Below are positions 50,659 through 61,494 of a stretch of DNA of 64,000 nt, one piece after another. How positions within the stretch are numbered: the first letter of the stretch is position 1; each line of letters begins with the position of its first letter. The position numbers were made by a program, and so were the translations under genes. The notes below the pieces were generated by a model. The model saw only the letters and a program-made list of their open reading frames with translations, was not told the origin of the DNA and ran no database searches. The stretch spans positions 1-64,000 of the forward strand of contig JAIXMQ010000022.1 of assembly GCA_025716855.1 (NCBI GenBank), in the 5' to 3' direction. The stretch is from Pilaira anomala (lineage: Eukaryota; Mucoromycota; Mucoromycetes; Mucorales; Mucoraceae).

Positions 50659-51340
50659 ATGCTTGGCAGTTATTGTGCTACCAATTTATCATTGCCTACT
50701 CGATTGGCTCCCAAGGTTGTACTCCCTCGTCTCCCTCCTACTGTAATGTGCCTTAAGCGTCATTACCATATAAATACTACAAAGTCTTTACCTAATCGTT
50801 CACATGAAAAAACCGCTTCAATTTTAATTGACGAAGAAAAAAACTCATCTTAGCGATAACGTAGTTAGCAAAATAACAATTTGCGGCTGCTTTCTGATGA
50901 AATTATTCGCTCCTTAAAAGCAAGAGGCGAATTTAATGATTTATTTGGACTTGGAAAGCCTTTTGTTCCTGATCCTCTGATGAACGATCCTTATATTGAT
51001 AGAACAGAGATTATTTGAACCGTATCATTCAACGAAACAGTGCCGCTCCTCCCTGGGTAATGAAGCAACAAGAAGTTAATACAGATATCTCAAGTTTCAG
51101 AACCCAAATGAAGTCATCTATCTAAAAATGTATCAATGAGGTTCGAGGAAATAAGAGTTCAGCCGATAAAGATACCTTGTTAAAGAGATTTGAGACATTA
51201 GAAAAAAAAAATTCTATCAGGAAATAAATTTGTTTAAGAAAATCAGAATTTATAATATGATGTGTCCTGAGCCCGTGAGGAAGCAATTATTGAAATTAAA
51301 CGATGAAGTCGAATTTTTGAGAATGCAAGGATTGAATTAA
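50659..51340 (+). pseudogene. Dead DUF1992/DNAJC28-like mitochondrial protein gene
   Basis: An ATG at 50659 opens a mitochondrial-leader-like peptide (LKRHYHINTTKSLPN) that ends in in-frame stops near 50851-50875. Beyond that, SLKARGEFNDLFGLGKPFVP and, after a one-base frameshift near 51010, YLNRIIQRNSAAPPWVMKQQ are clear DUF1992 (DNAJC28 conserved domain) motifs. An in-frame TAA near 51123 and another frameshift in the A run near 51205 follow; the C-terminal part still reads MMCPEPVRKQLLKLNDEVEF to a stop at 51338-51340. At least four disruptions exist and none fits a GT-AG intron, so it is a pseudogene rather than a spliced gene. Confidence 0.85.
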
Positions 51341-51759
51341 ATAGTGTATGGCTATCCAGTCTTTCCAGATTCGTTATCCTATACATACTTAGTTTACGTT
51401 TCTGCTTTTTTTCTGTATATATTCCATAAAAAATAAATAAATAAAATGTGCTTGTTTTTATAAAAAGTTAAAGATATAAGAATAATGGAGGGTAAAAAAA
51501 CAGCTCATTTAAATACACCATAATTTGATTAGGACATTAAAGAGGACGTTAGTTTTTAGAATTTGTAAATAGGTATATAATATTTTCAGAACAGATAAAA
51601 TAACAAGACAAAGACACAAGTTTTATAGTTTAAAGATATATTTTTATTTAATATTAAGTATGCCAATTTTGGCTTCAAAGTAATATACTTTTACTGACAG
51701 GAGTAACCACGAGAAGGTAAAGGCATATCTACTCCCAAAAAAAGCCCCCAGACCCCGAA

Positions 51760-52215
51760 TGATACATCATTAAAATGTACCATATTGTTCTCCCACTCAA
51801 CTCTCAAGCAACATAATAAAATAATAATGACCCCTACTGACCAGGAAGTCCTAACGTTTTTTTCCCAAGATACATAATTACACTTTCAGCCAAACATCCC
51901 GATTCAACCCCCGGGAAGTATCATCAGTAGATTGGAAAGAGACGCAGAGGACACAACCACCATAATAGTTACCCTCAGACCCCAAGATGAGAAGCATCTG
52001 TACGACCCACAGAAGATGTATTAGAATGCATCACCCACTCATATCCCAAGCTACTACCCTACACTCGTAAGAATGTAAGATGAGTACTCTCACGTTAGGC
52101 TTCCCTTCAGTCCCACATCTCAAAAAAAAAGATACATAACCACACGTTACATTCACAACAACCAAACTACACTGAAAGAAGAGTTTCGTCAGCAAAATGT
52201 ATTAAAATGCATCTT
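51760..52215 (+). repeat. Diverged tandem repeat, irregular period
   Basis: TTAAAATGTACC near 51770, TTAGAATGCATC near 52021 and TTAAAATGCATC near 52203 head related segments. AGATACATAATTACAC near 51870 recurs as AGATACATAACCACAC near 52130. Spacing is about 260 and 180 bp, so units differ in length. Old and degenerate. Confidence 0.5.
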
Positions 52216-54613
52216 TTCTTTTTTTTTTTTTTTACTTACGGCAGAATTCAAGATATCATAATATAAAAAGTATCAATTTTTTTAAAATGTGAACAGAGGT
52301 AAAGAAAGAGTAAGTCGTGGGAACCTATCGTTTTATAAAAAAAAAATTAGCTCCATAAATTAGGCCAATAAGAAAGCATAGAAGCCCGTAGAAGAAAATG
52401 AGTCATCCAATCATATATTTACATTGCCTAAAGAAGTACTTTATTTGCATTAAACAAGTATTGGGAAAATATAGACATGAATTTATGTTTAATCAACAGG
52501 TGTAAAATAAGAAACACGAGACAATATAAAAACTTCTGAAAAAACATACATTTAAAATTAGTTATAAGTTATAGCTGTTTTGTTTGAAAAAAGTAAAAAA
52601 AAAAAAAAAAAAGTAGACATTGTTTATATTTATGATATAACCCACTACTATCTTGACGATGAAAATGTCATGATATAGTTTTCTATGTAAAAGTACATTA
52701 TTATTGGAAGTAATTTGTAAGAGAAAAAATTTTCTGTGGGGAAAAATATATGTATAGGTGCATTTGTTTTTTTATTTGAAAAAGAATCCAACATGATTTC
52801 CTATTTACAATAAGACTTTTTTTTAAAAATTATTCTCATTTTTATGTGGCAAAAGGGCTTAATAGGTATTGTTGCCCAGACATAGATATTTTAGCCGATT
52901 ATCTGTATTTGTAAATTTTATAACATGAGGCAGACGCATATTTTATCTTGATACATATATAATAATTGCATATATCCTTCGAAGAAACAATGGTTTTATT
53001 AAAAGTTAGGCCAAAATTTCTTCATGAATAACACATTTTTACTAAATTTCATAAATTTTCGTAGCGAAAAAAAAAAACTATAGACCCACTACCACCACAC
53101 CGCTAAAACACTTAATAAAGTATACACATTTAAAAAAGCAATAACTACACCACTGAAGATTCTACAGTGAAAATTAAAATTTTATTTTACATTTAACCCT
53201 AAATTCAAATTCACCAAAAATTCTATGTATCATCAATATAACAAGACTGTCGTGTTTGTTGTCTGTCGCCTACTCTATGGGTATTTTGATGTAAAGGGGT
53301 ACGTAGGTAGTAAAAATGATTTATATATTTTATCCAGTGTTTTATGCTGTTTAAAGCAATTTGTAATTTGGTTTGTAACACGCAAATTTTGAATCAAAGA
53401 GTAAACACTGTTAATTTGTCAATCAAATGGAGAAACGAAAATGACCAAAGACTTCAGGCGCGTGTATCAGAATATGTTTCAAGTGTAAGTCTTTGACTTG
53501 TCTTGATAAAAAAGATCAATTTTTTGCTAAAGTTCGCGCCAATGTCCGAGTCGTTATACATTGAAGTAGTAAGACCAGTAGTTGGGAATGATAGAATTAA
53601 AACTAAATGTAGAAGATTTTTTACATTAATCTTTTATGATAAATTATACATTTTTTAGCTTACACAGTTTGTATCGCTGCGGGAGAGATCTGGCTTAAAA
53701 ATCATTACAAAATACTGAGAATAGGCCCACTTAGACAGACAAAGTAGACGCCTACTAGGAGTGTTCATATTAAAGACCATCATCCTCAATACTACCTATT
53801 CCACATTATGTACATCAGTTCACATAGATACAATAAAGATACTATTTTATGGGTGCCTTCCCTTAGTACAAAGATCACGGAGGCCTAGACTGTCCGTCTG
53901 AAAGTTGTAAAGTATGATAGTCATAGGAAACCTCCAGATACATCCAAAAAGAAATATAGCTTGTAAGCCTCTAAGGTAATAATTGTTAAAAAGCAAAAGT
54001 GTAATCTGCTTTCATATTGCAAAAGCGAAATAACTCTTTGTAAAAAAGTGTGGCGTATGTAATTTATGTAACGGCCTCAGAACACGTGTTAAAAAGTTAT
54101 GTATTGAGAAATAAAACATCCCCTTACACCTTTTGAGGAATGAGTTGAATTGTAATCGCTTCCACCAGGAACACAATGCTGCAGAAGGAATGTGAAGTAA
54201 CATCGACATTAACTAGTAACACCAAGACGTATGTTGTTACCAGTAATAACTACATCTTTTTTATATATTATAATTGGATTTATTAAATAAAATTACACAT
54301 ACAAGGAGAGGTGGAACCTGATGAAACAAAATACAGATATGTAGTAATAATGAAAGAAGCTAAAATTGAATGAAGGAACCTTTCGATTAACGATACGATC
54401 ATAGGGATAAATTTTGTGATATCAGTCATAGACATTATTAGTATAGTGAGACTAATATAGGCTCCGAAAGATGGAAATTATGGGAATGAACTTTAAACAA
54501 TATCGTACTCAATGTGATAATTAATTTATTCTTTCAGCAGTGCGGCTCTTTCTCGTACAGCCACTTCTTCGGTGATAACGTTAATTTCTTAGGTTGTTGC
54601 CACTTGCGAAAGA

Positions 54614-54640
54614 AAGAGGTGTTGCTGATAAACACCTCTT
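54614..54640 (+). other. Perfect 10-bp stem, 7-nt loop hairpin
   Basis: AAGAGGTGTT, loop GCTGATA, AACACCTCTT. It lies in the decayed island within a short stretch of higher GC. It could be a remnant structure or a small transcript; nothing nearby explains it. Confidence 0.55.
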
Positions 54641-55010
54641 GTCAACAAGAAGCCAGTTCCTACAATTTGGTAAACCTATTACAGTTGAAGGATACAAAAG
54701 TAGGAATATATACTATGTATATTTAAATATTGCAATGATAGAGATATACTATAAGTATAGTAGTATATGTTGGCGTAGAACTCGTCAATATTGTTTAAAA
54801 TCTCATATAGTAACTAACCCAATTTTTGAATCGCATATGAGTAACATATGTAGCTCATTACATATACTGGTATAAGTAAAAATAAAAAAGGAGTATTTTT
54901 AATATAGATCTTTATTCTTATTTGGTTAATACTATCTTGAAGCAACCTACGAAGCAGTCAGCTTAATATAGTATGAGGATAATCTGAAAATGACGACAGA
55001 GCTACATACT

Positions 55011-55193
55011 TACCGTACCCGCTCTATTTAAGACTGAAAAAAGTTTCAGACTTTTGTGGCCTTAAATCGTATCATAGCCTTGTTTCTGACTTGAGGAAGT
55101 TAAATATGGAGAGAATTGCGGCCTTAAATCGGAAACGGCCTTAAATCGGAAACGGCCTTAAATCGAACGGCCTTAAATAGAGCGGGTACTGTA
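55011..55193. mobile_element. Short MITE with Tc1/mariner- or pogo-like terminal inverted repeats
   Basis: The left end reads TA then CCGTACCCGCTCTATTTAAG (55013-55032); the right end, on the other strand, reads TA then CAGTACCCGCTCTATTTAAG. The two 20-base ends differ at one base. TA dinucleotides flank both sides (55011-55012, 55192-55193), as expected for TA target-site duplication. The 179-bp interior carries sub-terminal tandem copies of CGGCCTTAAATCGGAAA (55119-55168) and no coding capacity. CAGTA-starting ends with TA targets are known in pogo/Tc1-mariner elements; assignment to one superfamily is inference. Confidence 0.8.
55119..55168 (+). repeat. 17-bp tandem repeat inside the MITE
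   Basis: CGGCCTTAAATCGGAAA repeated about three times, with a truncated fourth unit grading into the right terminal repeat (GGCCTTAAATAGAGCGGG). Such sub-terminal arrays can be transposase-binding sites. Confidence 0.8.
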
Positions 55194-55934
55194 CTTACCA
55201 AACATATGTATATGCTAAATGTAAATTTGGCTCTGCCAATGACTTTATCATATATAAAAATGTATATTTCTATATCCTAAAAAGAGAATGCTAAGCTATA
55301 CTTTTTGGATTTTTTGATCTAGTATTTCATGCATATGATGGATTATATTAAGGATAGTTTGTGTGTTCAGATAAGATGTTCTAGATTAACATGCCAACGG
55401 TATGAAGTCATTTGTATCCTAACATTTATCATTGTCAGATGCTGTAAAGAGCTTGGCATTATATTAATAAAATTAGCATGCATAAAATATCCCAAAAATA
55501 TGTATATACTATTCACTCTAGTTATGTACATTGAGCTATAATTGTTAATTTTCTTTATCCTTAAGGACATGCCATTTTGCTTAAGCAAAAATAAAGCAGC
55601 CATATCAGTTTAACTAACTATACAATTGCATTAAAACTTTTGGTGGTCAATATTTGCCAAGGTAATATAATTCTTGATATAGTTAAATCTGCCTCTTTCA
55701 CTTGTAATTTATGGTGAAAAAAATTTTTTAAAGGAAGAGACCTTTTGATACTACCATTCTATTACGACAGTAAAGCCCTACGCTACACTACCTGTGTTTA
55801 CTGGCCTTAATTAGTCTTTTTGATAAAGAAAAACGAGGTATTGTAGACATGTTTTTTTTTGTTGTAGCGGAAAGATTTTCGAGCCAATCAAATCATCGGA
55901 AAAGGAGGAAAAAGTGTATTTTTAGGCAAAAATA

Positions 55935-56260
55935 AGCCAGTCCCCCCCTATGGATTTTTTCAAGATTCAGAAATATCCATACATCTTTACATTAAAAAGG
56001 TTTTAAAGCTTAGCTTTTTACCAGTACATGTAGAATTTGACGCTCTTTTTAATGATGCAAAAAGCAAAGTAAAATAGTAACAAATGTTTATAGGTATTAT
56101 GAAAAAACGATATACAGTTTTTGTTAGGGCAAGTATATTTTCTACATAAAAAATAATAATTCTAAATCAATAGAAAGATGCGCCTTCAAATTCTGCATCG
56201 ATTGTATATTATATAGTAAAATAGAATAGGTGAAATAAAAGACTTTAATTTGAAAAGAAA
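55935..56260 (+). repeat. Dispersed repeat family, copy 1
   Basis: Begins GCCAGTCCCCCCCTATGGA and includes GTTTTTGTTAGGGCAAGTAT and AGAAAGATGCGCCTTCAAAT. The same blocks in the same order occur in copy 2 at 56641. Confidence 0.8.
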
Positions 56261-56349
56261 GAAATTTGGACCCAAATCTCAATTTTTAGGTCCAAAAACA
56301 GGAAAAAAACCAAATCAGGATACAGACGTATTTTGTTAGACAATGTTAT

Positions 56350-56590
56350 ATTCCAAAGATGTAGAATTTAAAAACTAAGATTTCTATGCATTTAGATTTA
56401 TTATCTTGTATATAAAAAATATACATGTCCTAATAGAAGCTGTGCTTTCTCGCAATGATTATTAAACTTTATAATTATGCTACTTTGATTTTTACATCAT
56501 TCGAAAGAGTGTCAAATTCTACCTTAGACATCAATAAAAAGCTAAGCTTTAAAACCATTTAAATACAAAGATATATCTGCATTTCTAATT
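56350..56590 (-). repeat. Dispersed repeat family, inverted copy
   Basis: Read on the minus strand it contains GGTTTTAAAGCTTAGCTTTT and AGGTAGAATTTGACACTCTT, matching copy 1 (AGCTTAGCTTTTTACCAGTA, GTAGAATTTGACGCTCTTTT), then GGACATGTATATTTTTTATA matching the GGCAAGTATATTTTCTACAT block. More diverged than copies 1 and 2. Confidence 0.65.
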
Positions 56591-56640
56591 TTTTATTTTT
56601 TTTTAAGCTGTGAAAAAAATTCCATTTTTTAGAAAAATTT

Positions 56641-56990
56641 GCTAGTCCCCCCCTATGGATTTTTTTAAAAATCAGAAAGGTAGATGTATCTTTACATTAA
56701 AAAGGGTTTGACGCTTGTTCTTTTAACGGTAAATACAGAATTTTGCGCTCTTTCGAATGATGTAAAAATCAAAACAAAATAATTACAAATATTAATGGTT
56801 ATTGTGATAAAACGGTTTACAGTTTTTGTTAGGGCAAGTATATTTTCTGTTTCCAATGATATAAATCAAATCATATAGAAAGATGCGCCTTCAAATTCTG
56901 CACTTTCTGTATATCATACTGTTTAATGAAATAGCTGATTTAGAGGGACGTTACTTTGACAAGAAGGTATTTTTTGTCAAAATTTTGATT
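56641..56990 (+). repeat. Dispersed repeat family, copy 2
   Basis: GCTAGTCCCCCCCTATGGAT at the left, GTTTTTGTTAGGGCAAGTAT in the middle and AGAAAGATGCGCCTTCAAAT on the right, as in copy 1, 706 bp apart. Ends with ACTTTGACAAGAAGGTATTT shared with copy 3. Confidence 0.8.
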
Positions 56991-57055
56991 TCTGGGACCG
57001 AAAAACGAGGTGTATGTAGACCATGCTACATGCACTCTCCATTTGTAGTGCATGT

Positions 57056-57365
57056 AAGGAAAACAGTTTTTGTTAGAAAAAGTATATTTTTTACATATAA
57101 AAAAATACATCTTTATATACAATCATCTGCCCATATAAATTTAAAATTTTCTGGATATAGTATTGTATAATAAAATAGTTAATATTGAAGGACTTTACTT
57201 TGACATGAATGGTTTTCTGGGCTTAAATATGTGGTGTGTATAGATACGGAAGTAGTGTATGTAGTTGTATATGAAGTGCGCGTAGTCAACCTGAATTTAA
57301 CTTAAACACAGCCTAAATTTTAAGCCCTAGAAATCTTTCATGTCAAAGTAAAGTCATAGCGTAAG
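57056..57365 (+). repeat. Dispersed repeat family, partial copy 3 ending in an inverted repeat
   Basis: Carries CAGTTTTTGTTAGAAAAAGT (compare GTTAGGGCAAGT) and GGACTTTACTTTGACATGAA at about 57195-57215. The latter block recurs inverted near 57325-57360 (TTCATGTCAAAGTAAAGTCA), so the copy closes as a palindrome. Confidence 0.6.
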
Positions 57366-57590
57366 CCCGTTAGTACATCACTGCATAACTGACAAGCTAC
57401 CTAGATAGATTTTATGCTCGTCTAAGTGACAAGGCCAAAACTTTCAGGAGAAGTAGTAGTACAACGGCCACTATTTCAAAGAAATTTTTGTTACGAAAGG
57501 AAGAAATAAACTGTAAGTCCTAAAAAAAGGAACACTTTTACAGTAAGAAAGAGGAGGATTTTTGTTTTTATTTCCGCTAAAAGAGGAGAA

Positions 57591-57618
57591 GACCGGACAT
57601 TTCTAGTTCGGACCGGTC
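57591..57618. promoter_or_regulatory. GACCGG direct repeat at 20-bp spacing upstream of RPL39
   Basis: GACCGG at 57591-57596 and again at 57611-57616, the second inside the 8-bp palindrome GACCGGTC. They lie 115-140 bp before the RPL39 start and are GC-rich in AT-rich DNA. The 20-bp spacing is close to two helical turns. Candidate ribosomal-protein promoter element; factor unknown. Confidence 0.4.
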
Positions 57619-57732
57619 AAAACAAACCGAAAAAAAAAAAAAAAATATTAACTCCACAGAAGAGTATATAGAATTAAATAAAAGCTGACCGTGATAGAGT
57701 CCCTCCTATTCTCGCATACATCGCCTGTCGAA

Positions 57733-58113
57733 ATGGTAAGAAGAAGAGATATGAGAGAGAGAGAGAGAGAAAGAGATGGAATCAATAGAAAAAATAAAGG
57801 ATGAAAGCAATGGATGAATTTTAGATAGATGGATTGAAGAAAAAGAAAAAATTGGATTGAAGATATGCTGACATATAGATATTTTTTTTTTTTTAAATGT
57901 AGCCTTCTCAAAAGACTTTCATTACCAAGGTTAAGCTTGGCAAGGCCAAGAAGCAAAACCGTCCTTTGCCCCACTGGTTCCGTCTTAAGACTGACACCAA
58001 GATCCGGTAAGTTCTTTAGAAGAAAACGTCTTTTGTTTATACTTATTGTTTCTTTATAATATAGTTGGAACGCTAAGAGACGTAACTGGCGTCACACCAA
58101 GTTGAACATCTAA
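57733..58113 (+). CDS. RPL39: 60S ribosomal protein L39 (eL39)
   Basis: Small basic protein of the large-subunit exit tunnel. Three exons: 57733-57735 (the ATG alone), 57903-58006 and 58065-58113, giving 51 residues, the same as yeast Rpl39. Sequence blocks [35 protein letters not shown] and [15 protein letters not shown] cover the whole protein. The coding part of exon 1 is only the start codon, followed at once by GTAAG. This structure is known in other eukaryotic ribosomal-protein genes. Codon use in exons 2 and 3 is strongly biased (AAG, CGT, ACC), as for highly expressed genes. Confidence 0.98.
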
Positions 58114-58526
58114 ACAACTCTTTTTTTTTTAAAAATCTATTGTACAAAAAAAAAACATACTTCTCTCTGACTGGCGTTTTTTTTTTCTTATTTAATCAAC
58201 TAAACAAGTTTACGATAAAGTACTAATAAAAAAAAAAAAGGATGATATTCAACAACTCTCCAAAACCTCGATAGTTTCTAGAATACACATACTAAAACTT
58301 TTTTTTTTTTTCTGAAAGAATTTACAAAGTGTATGTTTTAAATTATGTGTGTATATATGGGAGGGGGGTGGTTTCCAAGGAGAAACCGGGAAACTCGTCT
58401 TTTAAAATAAAAAGAGTTATTTAGTGAAAGTGACTTGGGATAAACTTTTGCATAAGCTCAAATTCTTTTTTTAAAAAGTTTTCTTTTTCTTTTTTTTTCT
58501 TCTTTTTTGAACTGTTTTTTATATCC
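58114..58526. other. Short spacer between RPL39 and the beta-trefoil gene
   Basis: 413 bp. Contains a T10/A5 junction at 58121-58135, T runs at 58299-58312 and 58470-58510, and G run near 58364. Serves as RPL39 terminator region and next gene's promoter. No other gene seen. Confidence 0.55.
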
Positions 58527-59151
58527 ATGAGTGAGTTTCCTTTAGGTTGGTTTTATTTACAATGTCCAACACGTCAAGACCATGTCCTGACAGTGTCAAG
58601 CATGTCAATGAAGGTAAATAAAAAAAAACGACATGTCAAAAAAAAAAATAAATAAATAATAAAAAAAAGCCATCCGTTCGAGTTGAATTACGTCCCAAGA
58701 AACAAGTAGTAGGAGTAACAAATCCTCATCAGTTATGGTGTTACCATCAAGGATACTTGGTAAACAAACATTCTGGATGCGGTAATGAAATATATATATA
58801 TATATATACACATTTGCAAAAAAAAAAAAAGAATTCATCATCATTTTTTTTTTTTTTTTTGTTTAGTGTTGGGTGTAGAAAAAGATCGTATCAAAGATCA
58901 AAATGTGTTTCAATCTAAAAAATCAGATTTACCAATTGATTTCAAAAAGCAAAAATGGAGATACGATGAAAAGAAAAGATTGGTATTAACGGATCAAGAT
59001 ACATCATATGCCCTTGTAAGTTTTGTGAATATATGTTTTTTTGTTATAAAAACTCATATATATATACTGTATATAGAATGATTTGGCTGTGCCAAAATTA
59101 GATTTAGTAGAAAATGGTTGTGCTTGGATTGCTGTACCAGTAAATGAATAA
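58527..59151 (+). CDS. Short beta-trefoil (ricin-B-lectin-like fold) domain protein
   Basis: Four exons (58527-58613, 58670-58781, 58867-59015, 59077-59151) give 140 residues, one beta-trefoil-sized domain. FPLGWFYLQCPTRQDHVLTV, LRPKKQVVGVTNPHQLWCYH, QGYLVNKHSGCVLGVEKD and NGCAWIAVPVNE follow the pattern I know from small Mucorales trefoil proteins (GWFYIQS...VLDV...NQLWxYxDGxLVNKxSGxVLD). No signal peptide, so probably cytosolic; no toxic partner domain is present. ATG 58527 was chosen over ATG 58562 because only the former enters exon 2 in the open frame. Ligand unknown. Confidence 0.8.
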
Positions 59152-60266
59152 AAATACACACACACACACACATGTTTGAAGCACGTTTGTATATCATTAT
59201 TTTTTTAAGCTTTTTTACGGCATAATCATTTGGTTGGACAAATTTTATGTTTGATAGGGGGGGGGGAGTGAAAGAAACCAGATGATTTTCTTAAAAATTG
59301 AATGATTTCAATAAATAAATAAGGGGGAACGTGTGATCTTGGAGTAATATAATGTAATAATCTATAAAATGCGTCTGTCTCTCTCTCTTTCTCTCTCTCT
59401 CTCTCTTTATTCAGGAGAGGATAAGAGAGAAAGAGAGAGAGATTTCGGGTTGTTCCTTTAAGATCAATTTGACTTATTTGAAAAATGATTATTTATATTA
59501 GGATACGCGCCGATTCATTTTAACGCTATTCCCCTTTTCGATCTATCACCGACAAAACAATTCGTTACATGTTATAACATATACAAACGCCAAATCTAGA
59601 CTAAATCTTTCTAATGTAGAAATGCTGTAAAAGAGAGAGAGAGAGAGAGTGTGTGTGTATGTGTGAAGTGTAAGGGTTTCAATCAATGCGAGTATATAAT
59701 GCATATAAATAAATTATACTTTACCCCATTATAAAATAAATTCTGTCTTTTGTCCTTTTTTTTTTTTTTTTAATATTTTATTTAATGCATGGGTATTTTG
59801 TGTGTGTGTGTGTGTGTTTATACAAACAAATAGAATAGAGACTAAAAAAGAAGTTGAGATTTATGTAAATCCCTGAAAACTTGGCAGAAGAGGATTTTTT
59901 TTCTTGAACCTGAGATAAAATGATGCATTGATGTGTCTATATAGAGTATAGTCAAAAAGAAATTTTCAATTGAACAAACGGTGAATCTTTCCAAGTAAAA
60001 TCAACATTTTATATAAATAAACAGTAATTTATACAAAATGTAAATCATGATGAAAAAAAAAAAGCCCCCCGCAAAAATGTGAGGTATTTTTTATTTATGC
60101 TGATTGGCCGATAATACAAAATGCATTAGATATATTTTAAAATTTCCAAATCAAGTCGTGGCCGTGTGATTTAATCATAAAAAAAACCCACACTAAAAAT
60201 AAAAATTCCTTTTTTCTTTTCTCTCTCTCTTTTTTTTTTTTTTTAAAAAAAAAAAAAAGAACAGTT
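59152..60266. other. Intergenic region with simple repeats
   Basis: 1.1 kb with (CA)n at 59157-59171, a G run near 59260, (CT)n near 59380-59406 followed by (GA)n near 59424-59441, (GA)/(GT) near 59633-59660, a (GT) run near 59800-59816, and a long T15/A15 junction just before the next start (60227-60258). No gene seen. Confidence 0.55.
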
Positions 60267-61494
60267 ATGAAGTTATCAACTATTGGAATAAGTTTATTAT
60301 TGTTACTATTATTATCAATACAACAACCATGTCAAGCAACCGTTACAGTGATTGTAAGTTTATATATATATTTTTTTTAAAAAAAAAAAAGAGAGATAAG
60401 AGAGAGAGAGAAATTAAAAAAAAAAGGATTATAGAAAACAAATGAGACACTTGTTGATCGTATAGCAGCATTTGGTCCACGTATTGATGCAGAGATAGGA
60501 CTTCGTGGTAATTTATTAGTACCACAAGAAGGAGATAGTTTTGGTTGTAAAGTGATTGATTCACCACCACCTTCAATATCAAATTGGATTGCATTGGTTG
60601 AAAGAGGACAATGTTCCTTTTTACAAAAGGTGAAATCAATGCAAGACAGTGGTGCAATTGCTGTCATTGTAGGTGATAAACATTTTAATGGTTGGGTCAC
60701 AATGTATGCACCAGGTAATAAAAAAAAAAAAACTACTACTACTACTACTACTTTTATGAGATGATAAAAAAAAAACTAAAAAGATAAAACTTTTCTTTTT
60801 AAACAGGTGATACTTCTGATATACATGTACCTAGTGTTTTCGTAGCACAACATCAATATAAAGCACTTTTACAATTATTTGAAAATAATAATACTGTACC
60901 AGAACCCATTTTATTATCAGGAGATGATTTATTAACATTGTAACGATATATATATTATTATTATTATTATTTTCCACTAACTAAAAAAAAAAAAAATTGT
61001 ATATATATATATATGTAGGCCACTTTTAGATATGTTACTAGTCGTCGTATTATCACCCGCCGTGATGATGTTATTCATTTACTTGACATGGCAATTAAGA
61101 CAACGTCAACGTAGAAAGAATGATATTGCACCTACCAACTTTGTAGCCAAATTACCTACCTATACCTTTAAAAGAGAAAAGATTGTAGATATTGAACATA
61201 CAGAATGTGCCATCTGTTTAGAAGATTATAAAGAAGGTGAACACTTGAGAACGTTGCCATGTAAACATGAATTTCATAAAGCGTGTGTTGATATCTGGCT
61301 TACTACGCGAAAAAAGTTTGTAAGTTTTTTTTTTTTTTAATTGGGATAAAAAGGGTTTTTTTTTTAAAAAAAAAACTTTTTTTTTTTTTTATTATTATTA
61401 GTGCCCAATTTGTAAATTTGATATTTGTCACAAAACTGAATCATCTAAATCAAATATACCCCCAAGTGAACGTACTCCACTTTTAAATGCATAA
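60267..61494 (+). CDS. PA-TM-RING E3 ubiquitin ligase
   Basis: Membrane ubiquitin ligase of the endomembrane system (RNF13/RNF167-like class). Five exons (60267-60353, 60435-60714, 60807-60939, 61019-61319, 61402-61494) give 297 residues. Signal peptide (about 1-25); a lumenal protease-associated domain with [29 protein letters not shown] and VPSVFVAQ; one membrane segment ([20 protein letters not shown]); then a cytosolic RING-H2: [32 protein letters not shown], and CPICKFDI, the last pair on exon 5. The order PA, TM, RING-H2 is diagnostic. The tail is short and Ser-rich. A T/A homopolymer junction precedes the start codon. Confidence 0.92.

Larger units (their letters stand above)
51341..57732. 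other. Decayed, gene-poor island (6.4 kb)
   Basis: Almost free of the long A/T homopolymers seen elsewhere, with mixed base composition and no intact gene. It holds diverged tandem repeats (51760-52215), a perfect 10-bp hairpin (54614-54640), a MITE (55011-55193) and a nested repeat family (55935-57365), each listed separately. 52220-54600 otherwise shows nothing recognisable. Short open frames here do not match any family. Confidence 0.6.

Noticed and set aside
50840..50885. An intron hiding the stops in the DUF1992-like gene
   Set aside because: The only GT...AG in the right place (GTAGTTAG) is 8 bases, too short, and further frameshifts downstream remain.
56883..57170. 95-residue open frame in the nested repeats
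   Set aside because: It covers parts of two repeat copies and is not conserved in copy 1, where stops interrupt it.
58562..58613. ATG at 58562 as start of the beta-trefoil gene
   Set aside because: It joins exon 2 in a frame that stops after a few codons. The ATG at 58527 joins the open frame and restores the trefoil start GWFYLQCP.
58527..59151. A ricin-like toxin gene
   Set aside because: Only a single small beta-trefoil domain is present, without signal peptide or any enzymatic chain; it is a common fungal carbohydrate-binding-type fold.
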